Part shown: positions 55,432 through 64,000 of the stretch, in pieces
How the letters are laid out: each line of letters starts with the position of its first letter
How positions within the stretch are numbered: position 1 is the stretch's first letter
Origin: Cordilura impudica
Taxonomy: Eukaryota > Arthropoda > Insecta > Diptera > Scathophagidae
NCBI GenBank assembly: GCA_963682025.1
Contig: OY821517.1
Coordinates: 294,081,670-294,145,669 of the forward strand
DNA: 64,000 bases
Direction of reading: 5' to 3'
Program-made: the position numbers and the translations under genes
Notes under the pieces: model-generated
Database searches by the model: none
What the model was told of the DNA's origin: nothing
Seen by the model: the letters and a program-made list of their open reading frames with translations, nothing else

Positions 55432-56459
55432 TAACATTTATTTTTACTTTTATATCATCCAATGTGAATCCGTTTGTAACTCATCGAAATAAATTCCGGA
55501 GACCCCATACATTATATATATTCTTGATCCTGATAAAAGGAGAAGTCGAACTGGCAACGTCCGTCTATCTGTTTGATAAATAACAAAACCTAATTATTGT
55601 TTTCTTTCCACACATAAGAATATTTCACAACACTTTTATTATAAGAGACTTCTTAAACCAAATCCAATAATATCAGCTTTTAAATTTTTTTTTTTTAAGT
55701 ACTTCATGCAAATCCCCAAACCTACCCTTTGTACACTAATGTCTGGCAACATATATACTTACATATACACTCCCACACATTACAACTTCAGTGATTCGAT
55801 TATTATTTTTTTTCTTTAACTTATTCTTTGGTCCTTAGGGCAAAAGATTCATGTCGTTTCGTTGAATGTGGTTAATAAATAAATAAACAACAAAACAGTA
55901 ACAATATCATCAAATAACTTAAGTAAATTTCCGTTTAACAAGAGGGCCACCCACTATTTTTGTATGTATGGCAAGTGTGAACAAGAGTATAAGAAACCAT
56001 TAAGTTCAAAAAGGACTTGGAGACACCCTTATTTGTATACACAAATAAAATGCTCAATAAAAAGCCAATGAAACTGATACTCCCCCAAAATTTAACAGAA
56101 ATATTAAAGAACAGTGATAATGTTGTACAGCAAATAATAACAAACTTTGTTGAATGGAAACCTAATTTGATGTGTGTTTTTTGATACAGAAATCATTATC
56201 GGAATTATTGTTTTTCTTTTGCAACTTTATATAATATTGTATTCTTGGTTTGTGAAAACAATGAGAGCTATGGTTTAAATGAGCTAATATTTGAGCTAAT
56301 ATGCCAATGATCACAGTTAATATGAAAATTGGCCATTTAAAAAAAATTATGAAACCATTACAATTGCAGTTTCATCTCATTTGACCATAACTGCATGAAA
56401 TAAGTTGAAAAAAGGAATTAGAGCTAATTTTTGTATTTGGATGTACTCTGTGCAATTTT

Positions 56460-57077
56460 AGGAAACTCTAGTCGGTCTGGACCGACTATACCTACACCAT
56501 GCGTTTAGCCACCCTATCTCTTATATACAACTAATTTGGTATAGAAAATGAACATAAACCAAATTTGAGTGGCATTGTTATTAATTTTGTTGCCTTCGGA
56601 TATGAAAAAGTTTATATCGGATGCTATATTTATATGGGGACTAGGTCCAAAAATGGACCGATCCTGATCATATTCGGTACGGCCAATTATTTTTGGCAAA
56701 AATATAAAACAAATTTGAGAAAATTCTGTGCAATATTTTTGTTTTTTGATAGATTTAAGTCAACATCTAAAATCAGCTTCGTAAGGGGTCTACGAATAAG
56801 AATTGTCTATAGGGTTTATTTTGGCTACTGATATATGGACAAAATAAACATACACAAACCCAATTCGACCGAGATATATATGATCAATGGCAATTTAAGT
56901 CGATATCGTAGGGGTCACGAATTGCAATAGCGTTCATCTTATGGCCATAGAAGCTTATGTGCTAAATTTCATCAAAATATATTCATATTTGCGACTTGTA
57001 GTTCGATTACAAGGTTTACATGGACACACAAACGGACGGACGGACGGACAACGCTAAATCTACTCAGAAAGTGACAG
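56460..57077 (-). mobile_element. Helentron A, copy 9, 5'-truncated
   Basis: 3' hairpin TAGTCGGTCTGGACCGACTA at 56469 with the terminal TTACTTGTT lost. The body runs to (GGAC)n (~57034) and stops at TACTCAGAAAGTGACAG (57077), before the family's 5' end. Confidence 0.78.
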
Positions 57078-57389
57078 AAGATGAGAAAAATGGCAACTTA
57101 TAAGAAAGAAGCTGAAAAAGCATGAGTATCCCTAAAACTGAAAAGCGATAGCAAAAGCTTGAAAAAGAAAAAAGAAAAAAAACCGTGTTATACAGTAAGT
57201 GTTGCGACAAAAAAAAAGAAAGAAAGTGAACACTAAGCCACTTGATAGTTTCAAGTGAAAAGTTTACAGCTGCAATCAGACGATGGAAAAAGCAATGAAA
57301 AAAGTTGAAGCTGCGCTACCAAAAGACATGAATAAAAAATAGTTATTCTAAAATCTTTATGCAACAATTACATTAGCCCAACAGACACA

Positions 57390-57750
57390 TTTTTTTAAAA
57401 GTATTCTTTATAAAAAATGCACTCTCTTTCAAAAATAAAAATTAAATAAAAAATGCCCTCATTTTAAAAAAGCATTCATAAAAAATTACCTTTTTAAAAA
57501 AGTAACCGTTTTATGAAAAATTACCTTTTTAAAGAAGAATCCTTTTTTTACAAATTAAAAAAATATTCTTAAAAAGTACTTATTTTGAAAAGCACCTTTT
57601 CTTGAAAAATACATTTACGTAAAAATTAAACTTTTTAAAAAGTACCTTTTTTAAAAAATAGCTTTTTAAAAATATCCTTTTTTCTCAAAAACTACCCTAT
57701 TTTATTTTATAAAAATGTACTCTTTTTAAAGTGCCTTTAAGAGAATTTTT
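57390..57750. repeat. AAAAAGTACCTTTTT-type minisatellite
   Basis: Words such as TTTTTAAAAAAGTA, ACCTTTTTAAAAAAGTA and CCTTTTTTAAAAAATA recur irregularly every ~20-30 bp. Near-palindromic unit. Confidence 0.6.
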
Positions 57751-57826
57751 TTTAAAGTGTATCGACAACAGTTTTAAAGTAGTAGCCATATTCAATATTG
57801 AGTTTAAAACCACTCCTACTTGTTTT

Positions 57827-58189
57827 TTTAATTGATGGAAAAAGCGTTGTTCATAATGTTTTTGAAAACGCTAATGTAAAAAATTTGAAAGAAAATTTTG
57901 TCATTAAACTGATAAGTTCAGATAAAATTTCAAAGCCCACTTCTACTTTTTCTGTTAATTTAATGTGAAATTCTTATTAAATTTCAACAACTGAAATAGT
58001 TGTAACACAGCTATAAAAATTTATCAATATCAAAATTATTACCGCTGATACATGCTCGTATCTATGTAAATATATGTACATGTTCTGTTAAGTATAAAAA
58101 AATTTCACTATTTTTAGTTTTTGATATGAAATTTTATCGGAGTGTTTTGACATTTTCGCACGTCATTCTTTACCTGTTTGGTTTAAAAG
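57827..58189. other. Intergenic, AT-rich
   Basis: No feature recognised. Confidence 0.45.
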
Positions 58190-58435
58190 CCCATAATTCA
58201 ATACCACACTAGTGCAGATTATGAGTAAAATTTTAAGACTAAGTAGTGCGAACCATTCAACCTATTGCGGACAGGGGAATGTTTTCAACAGACAGACGGA
58301 CATCACCAGATCGACTTCTCCTTTTATAAGAATCAAGAATATATATGGTTTATGGGCTCCGGACTTTGTTTCGATGAGTTAAAAACGGATTTACAAACTG
58401 ATATATACCTTCTGAACAGTGGTATGAGGGTATAA
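58190..58435 (-). mobile_element. Helentron C-like 5' fragment, copy 7
   Basis: Minus-strand start TATACCCTCATACCACTGTT (58435), then TTTGTAAATCCGTTTTTAAC, CATAAACCATATATATTCTT and GATGTCCGTCTGTCTGTTG (58283). Closest to 55465-55580. Confidence 0.65.
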
Positions 58436-58539
58436 AAATTGTTGAAGATTTCAATCAAGTGTCGACAAAATATCTTTTTAATTACTTAATATCTGTAACA
58501 AATTTTTTCTGTGTAAGTGAACGTGGTATCAGTGAATTC

Positions 58540-58830
58540 ATATTTTTGAAAGGAGGATTGCTCAGGCAACAATTTTTGTCGCAATACTGTCGCATTTGAA
58601 GGGCATAACGTCCTCACATCTATATCTCTAAAATTGTACCATGTGTTCCTTAAATATTTGTTGTAAATTGATGTTGAACTTCCATGGAGTGCATACGTTA
58701 TTACTTGTATAATATATTTTTGAATGCAAACTGCCTGAACTTTTTCACTCCTAATTTTTTTGGCAGATTGCTTTAATATTTCAGGAAAGTAATCTGTTGA
58801 TATATGTAGCTGATTCGAAAATATACACAG
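58540..58830 (+). repeat. Fragment of the ~180-bp repeat family
   Basis: ATGTTGAACTTCCATGGAGT (58670), CTGCCTGAACTTTTTC (58730) and a GGAAAGTAATCTGTTGATAT block match the units at 30060-30130 and 35040-35090. Confidence 0.5.
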
Positions 58831-59423
58831 AAAATGAATTGTTAGGTTTTCATTAGCAATAGTAAAATTTAATCAGGTAATAATCATTTATATTGTTATT
58901 CATAAATATTTTATAATATACAAGATTTTCTTCATTTTCTACCAAATAAACATAATTTTCATAAAATGAATGTATCTTTAATATATAAATAAGCAAATTA
59001 TTATACTTATTTAATTGACGGAACTAAATTTAATCTATTATAGGATTACTCGTTCTTAAATATTGGTAATTACGACAACTAATGTTATTAACACAATATA
59101 TTTTAATCCGAAAATATGTTTAAAGATATTGCCACAAATTGTTGGTAGATATAATACAAACAAATAAGTAATAAGAATAATACAATTCGGTTATAATTAA
59201 AGAAAACCAAACATATAACCGAATTAGAAGTTTTAACCGAAATTCCTTTACAAAGGGAAATGCAAAACGAAATTCGTTTTGATTGAAATAAATTTTGTGT
59301 TAAGAAACGAAAACAATATTAAAATGATAATCCCAACGGAATAATTAAATCTATTTGTCATTTATGGAAAATAAAATATAAAGAAAATAACAAAAATTAA
59401 ACTTGAATATTTTATTAATATTA
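58831..59423. other. Intergenic, AT-rich
   Basis: No feature recognised; AT-rich low-complexity sequence. Confidence 0.45.
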
Positions 59424-60935
59424 TTGAACTGTTAAGGAGTAAAATCGTTAAGTATCCTGATGATAACTGCAATTTCTTAAGATCTTTGGGCCGTCATGCA
59501 AACCATTTTATGTTTAATTAGCAGATTCCAGCCCTCGAAATTCGAGTGCAAATTCTAGGAAATTTTATTTTTTCATTAAATAAAGACCCTAAAGGTATGC
59601 TAATCAATTATAGCCAATCCACAAATCAACACAAAAACAAACTCATTTTTATTACAAGCCCATTAACAAATTTAATAAGCACACACATAGCATTGTATAA
59701 TTTTAGGGATGTGTTAGTAGCAACTTTAAATGCAATTTATTCAAAATAAAGGAAAAAATTTAAAAATCTGTAAATCTGCAAAACGGCTAAAAGGAAATTC
59801 CTTTCAAATAATATACGTTTGGTCAAAATCGGGATAAAACTGTAGAACAAAACATCCGTCACAAGAAATCGCCTAGCCTATTAATATTATAGATGAAGTG
59901 TCCTCTAATGAAATTGAAAATATTTTAAGAAACCTGGAAACATCAAATAGTACTGGCTATGATAATATTTCATCAAAATTGCTCAAATATTGTTGTCAAA
60001 CTGTATTACCTTACTTGTCGAAAATTTTTAGTACCATGATAAATACATCCATATGTCCTGAATTTCTAAAGCTGTGAGATTAAATTGCTTAGTTTTAAAT
60101 GTTGACAAAACTAAGTTGATACGTTTTCGACGACATGCACGAGTTCTGAATAAAAATTTTTCGATTGTAATAAAGGAGGAACATGAAATTAAATATTTGG
60201 GAATTATGTTGAAGAGCAATTTGTCATGGGATGGACACATTAAATATTTGAAAGCTGTTTAAATTAAAGAGAAAATTGGACAAGAAAACCAAAATGTAAA
60301 TATATCGATCTATTATACATAGCCGGCTCGAGTATCTTGCAATTATTTACGCATATAAAAACAGCAATGAATTGAAATCATTGCAATCAGCTCAGAATAA
60401 AGCACTTAAATGTGTATTTAGTTTAAATCTCACACATAATACTTTGTCGTTGTATAGAGATTGTGCTAAAACTATTTTGCCAATACATGGTTTATATGAA
60501 AAGCTAATTTTATACTACGTCTACAAATCTGTAAACAATATTGGACACCGAGCAGTTCAGTTAAATATGATTCAAAGTTGATTTAATACAAGGAGTGGTG
60601 CTTATCTTCGGATTGCAAGATGTCGGCTGGAGACAACCAAGGAGAGAGTTGCATATGCTGGGAGTATAAAATTTAGCAATTTACCAGAAGACCTAATAAC
60701 AAGCAATCGGTATCCATTTTTAAGAAAAGTTTAAAAGAGTATTTGCTGTATTTAAAATTTTTTTCATTAAGTAATATAAAAATCTTTTCTGGTTTTCTTT
60801 GGACTATATTGTTTTAATTTAATATTTTAATTGTATTATATGCCAACTTGTCTCACAAAGCCATTTTAGGCGCGAGACATCCTTAGCTATGAATTAAAAC
60901 ATAATAAATTTATAAACTTGATAAAAAAAAAACAT
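59424..60935 (+). pseudogene. Second non-LTR element relic, RT core deleted, split by HelB
   Basis: Translation across the HelB insertion reads ...FLRSLGRHANHFMFN|EVSSNEIENILRNL, then STGYDNISSKLLKYCC and YLSKIFSTMINTSICPEF (to ~60070), the region before RT block 1. The sequence then jumps to LRLNCLVLNVDKTKLIRF and EIKYLGIMLKSNLSWDGHIK (60080-60250), which follows the RT core. The catalytic YADD region is therefore deleted. The C-terminal domain continues in other frames (LQSAQNKALKCVFSLNLTHN, 60380-60440) to about 60735. A 3' UTR and A-rich tail end near 60935. Inactive. Confidence 0.8.
59518..59893 (-). mobile_element. HelB Helitron, copy 8, inserted in a LINE frame
   Basis: TTAG in place of CTAG at 59518 after A (59517). 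Hairpin CCCTCGAAATTCGAGTGC. 5' end ...GCCTATTAATATTATAGA at 59893, before T (59894). 376 bp. Removing it restores a continuous LINE reading frame, which fixes both boundaries exactly. Confidence 0.9.
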
Positions 60936-61567
60936 AATAAAAATTATATTAACACCCATTAGGAAAACGTTAAACATAATTTCCTCATTTTCGTTTAACA
61001 ATACTACAAAGGATTATGGAGCGTCTCTCATGAAACCAAGAATAGCGAAGCTGCAATTCTAATAAAATGAATCGATAGTAGCAACCACCCCTCAATAACA
61101 ATTAGAATTTCAACAGCAACAAAAAAGTGTATAGATATAGTGTAAAGATAAATTCGTATGCATCATGGAACCATGTATCATAATTAGTAGAAACTCCTTA
61201 ATATATCACGTTCATTTTCATGTGGCCGAAAATATCTTCGATTCCACTGTTACACCCGTGACTTCTACATACAATCCTTAACAAAAAAAAAAAAAAATGA
61301 TATATTTATTGATGATTTCTTGCGACGGTGTAATGCAGATCATTTGATGCAACCGCAAGGTTTTATTTTGCACTATTTATGAAGTTATCACAATAATTGC
61401 ATCATATTTCATAATTGCAGCAATTCAGGGGTTCTCTGGAACATGAAGTGTAGTCAATAGTTATCCATCAAGACTATATTTAAGATATTTGTACTTCATT
61501 TATTTTTAATTTATAAATATTATTTATTTATTTTTAATTTATAAGTTACAAATATAAAATAAATATA
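60936..61567. other. Intergenic, AT-rich
   Basis: A poly-A run near 61283 and a short direct repeat TTTATTTTTAATTTATAA (61500 and 61526). No gene seen. Confidence 0.45.
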
Positions 61568-62930
61568 TCTATATTAATATTATAAAGAGGTAATGTGTGT
61601 TTGTTTGTTTGTTTGTTTGTAGGAGGTAATCTCCGTAACTACCCATCTGATGTTCCTGAAATTTTCACAGAGTCATACTGCGGATATGGGAAGTGCTATA
61701 GGCTATAATATTTTAAATATTTTTAGTGGGCGTGGCACCTCCCACACAAAGTAAATTTTTAATATCATATACATATATTGAGTATTATGACAGGGAAAGC
61801 TTTGCAAATTTGTGTGAGGTCACCTATTGTTAATATTAGAAGCTACGCCGGAAATGAGCGGGATCGGATAAGTGGGCGTGGTACCTCCCATACAAGTAAT
61901 AGTTCAATATTATGTATCTCGAGTACTGTGATAGAGAGAGCTTTTCAAATTTGTCTGATACCACCTATTATTAATGCGAGTAGTCGGACAAAAATGTACA
62001 GTATCGGACCAATAGGCATGGCACCTGCCATCCAAAGTAAATATAAAATGCCATATATCTGGAGTACTGTAATAGTGAGAGTTTTGGAACTTTGTGCGAG
62101 CCCATAAGTTATTCATGTGATTAGTTAGACAAAAAATGGGCATGATAGGAGCAGTGGGCGTGGCACTGCCCATACAAAGTAAATATATGGTATCATATAA
62201 CTGGTGTACTAAAAAAGGGAAGCTTTGATAATTCGCACGACCCCATCAGATCTTATTATGAGTAGTCGGATAAAAAATTGGCGGATTCACACCAATGGGC
62301 GTGGCACTCACCATGCAAAGTAACTATTTAATGTCATATATCTGGAGTACTGCAAAAGAGAGAGCTTTGCGGCTTTGTGTGAGCCCATAGGTTCTTTGTA
62401 TGATTAGTCGAACAAAAAAATGGGCGTGATCGAAGAAGTGAGTCCATCAGATATAAATGTGAGAAGTCCAATAAAAATTGGGCGGGATGGGATTAGTGGG
62501 CTTGGCACCTCCTATATAAAAAGTATGAAGTACTACGAAATCGACAGTCTTTTAACAAGTACATTAGTTATCAATGTGATTTATCGTGGAAAATATATCG
62601 CCAAATTCAAAAATTGCCAAAAAAGAAAATCGCGATGTATAAAAATCGCCAAAAAAAACTTCAAAATCAAAAATGGGCAAAATCAAAAATCGCTAAAAAG
62701 AAAAATTGCCAAATGATATTCTAAGTTCAAGGGCAATAGTTAAGTGTTGCCGGATCTAATATGGTTAATCCATCTTCTCATGGGCAGCTACATGCACTTT
62801 TCTCCAGGGTAGGGACGCCGAAAAATCTGATAATTGTTGTACCGAATGAAAAAACAAAAAACATTGTATATCAGCATCAGCAAGCATTGAAATAAAAAAT
62901 ATATAGCGAAGCACACCGGGTTACATCTAG
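61568..62930 (+). mobile_element. HelA Helitron, copy 2, intact ends
   Basis: 5' TCTATATTAATATTATAAAG at 61568 after A (61567). 3' ATAGCGAAGCACACCGGGTT, then ACATCTAG at 62930, before T (62931). Six internal ~143-bp units have the core GGGCGTGGCACCTCCCAT (about 61728, 61873, 62010, 62155, 62296 and 62497). 1363 bp, non-coding, so mobilised in trans. It provides the uninterrupted reference for copy 1. Confidence 0.9.
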
Positions 62931-63104
62931 TTATAAATAAAATTAATTAAAAGTGCAGTTTTAATTATTGCAGTTACACATTAGGTAACACCAATAAATG
63001 GTCAATGGTCAATAAATAAAATCTAAATTCCATTGCATGGACTAAATTCAACAATTTATACAATCGAATTTACTTAAAACATCGTTGCCTTAAACTACGT
63101 ACGT

Positions 63105-64000
63105 TTATTTCGAAAACATAGCAAGTCCAATGGCCAAACTTTTCAACCAGTGAGGATAATAACTCTGTAAATTACCGTCCAATTGCAATCTGCTCTGCGC
63201 TCTTAAAGGTGATGGAGAGCCTTATCAATTTCCATATTGTCAATTACCTAGAAGTCAACTCACTGCTTCTGCAGAAATCGTTCTACGGGTGACCTGAGCG
63301 CTGGAGTCGATCCATTCACAATTTTGGTGAAAGTAAAGTCATTGCTCTAGATATTTCCAAGGCGTTCGATCACGTGTGGAACGATGCATTGCTAACAAAG
63401 CTTATTGCATTTGGGGTCGGTATTGACTTCTCTCGATTTACCATACGTGTTGTTATTGATGGGGTCTCATCTAATGAGTTTCAGCTTATTTCAAGGCTAC
63501 CCCAAGGTTCTGTTCTTTCTCCTTCTCTTTTCCTTGTCTTTCTGAATGACCTCTTTGTGCAAACTTTCAATTCTATATACTCTTTCGCAGATGACAGCAA
63601 CATTTGTCATTCATTTTCCTTTAATTGTTCGCCAAGCTTTTTGGAAGTTGGGGACAAAAAACGGACAATGAATGACACACTCAATCAAGACCTCTTAACA
63701 ATCTCCGAGTGGGATGAAGCGAACAGGGCCATGGATTCAAGAACGTCATCTGTATATATGGCTGGTATAGGTATTGAGAAATCGGAAACTCTTGATCTGT
63801 GCAGGAGAATTCAATGTGATGTTCGTTGGAACGAGCATGTTTTTCAAATGACGAAAGAAGCATTCAAATGTGTTGGTTTTCTAAAACGGTAAAAAAATTA
63901 CTTAACTCCTTCTGATCTCCCTAAAATCTATACCACTTACAACTGACCGAAAATGGAATACAACCCATATAGGGGCAAAATCTATTTTGGAGCTATTGGA
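63105..64000 (+). pseudogene. Third non-LTR reverse transcriptase fragment, runs off the edge
   Basis: Begins in mixed frames with VNYRPIAICSALLKVMESLI (63170-63230). It then reads SKVIALDISKAFDHVWNDAL (63330-63390), LPQGSVLSPSLFLVFLNDLF (63497-63555) and YSFADDSNICHSFSF (63578-63620), so the catalytic FADD is intact here. The frame ends at TAA 63890-63892. The C-terminal motif continues in another frame (TPSDLPKIYTTY, PKMEYNP) to the right edge. Frameshifts near 63110-63290 and a small deletion near 63280 show it is inactive. The FADD type and C-terminus resemble insect Jockey-group elements rather than the YADD element at 1712-4427, so these are different families. Confidence 0.85.

Larger units (their letters stand above)
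55465..57826 (+). mobile_element. Helentron C-like, copy 6, degraded
   Basis: 5' part ATCCGTTTGTAACTCATCGA, CCCCATACATTATATATATT and ACGTCCGTCTATCTG (55470-55570). A 3' part at ~57761-57826 (ACAGTTTTAAAGTAGTAGCC...CACTCCTACTTGTTTTT) without the hairpin. Between lie Helentron A copy 9 (56460-57077), unassigned sequence and an AT array (57390-57750). That all this is one element is inferred from orientation and spacing. Confidence 0.45.

Noticed and set aside
1..64000. LTR retrotransposon or endogenous virus
   Set aside because: No paired LTRs, primer-binding site, gag/protease/integrase motifs or envelope-like frames were seen.

Overview
This is AT-rich eukaryotic DNA, almost certainly from a dipteran fly. 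The repeat content (DINE-1-like Helentrons, Helitrons, mariner and Tc1 elements, insect-type non-LTR retrotransposons) and the scarcity of genes suggest a large, repeat-laden genome such as that of a calyptrate fly; the genus cannot be named from the sequence. I see no complete host gene. The only candidate host coding sequence is a short GC-richer open stretch at the left edge (1-105, minus strand). Everything else that looks coding is a broken transposase or reverse transcriptase.

Four rolling-circle families make up much of the window. HelA (582-5181 and 61568-62930) and HelB (eight copies) are canonical Helitrons: TC at the 5' end, a 3' hairpin followed by CTAG, and insertion between A and T. 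Helentron A (TATACCC 5' end; 3' hairpin TAGTCGGTC/GACCGACTA followed by CTTACTTGTT) and Helentron C (TACCCTCCAC 5' end; 3' hairpin AATTCGGC/GCCGAATT) have the architecture of Drosophila DINE-1/INE-1. Helentron C copies carry long AT-rich minisatellite arrays.

Layout. 1-5181: HelB copy, then HelA interrupted by HelB, itself interrupted by a non-LTR element. 5182-8935: intergenic DNA and repeat fragments. 8936-10516: one Helentron A inside another. 10540-11170: dead mariner. 11800-13985: diverged ~40-bp satellite. 15606-18915: a Harbinger-like MITE, two Helentrons (one inserted in a MITE), and a deleted mariner. 19691-23892: HelB end and a Helentron C with a ~1.3-kb (AATTTTT)n array. 24366-28971: dead Tc1, a hAT-type foldback element with 8-bp TSD, and a second dead Tc1. 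29640-35310: old ~180-bp repeat array hit by a Helentron C and by a 2-kb long-TIR element with 9-bp TSD. 35401-40030: mostly unique AT-rich DNA with a mariner relic. 41138-47640: HelB copies, a dead Tc1, nested Helentron A copies and a second long-TIR element. 49226-55431: dead mariner, Helentron C, head-to-tail Helentron A units containing a 177-bp-arm hairpin, and HelB. 55465-64000: degraded Helentrons, two non-LTR relics and an intact HelA.

Nothing forms an operon or pathway. The biological interest is in insertion history (several nests with empty-site controls in the same window), in Helitron/Helentron end structures, and in long, well-preserved inverted repeats that could be transcribed into hairpin RNAs.
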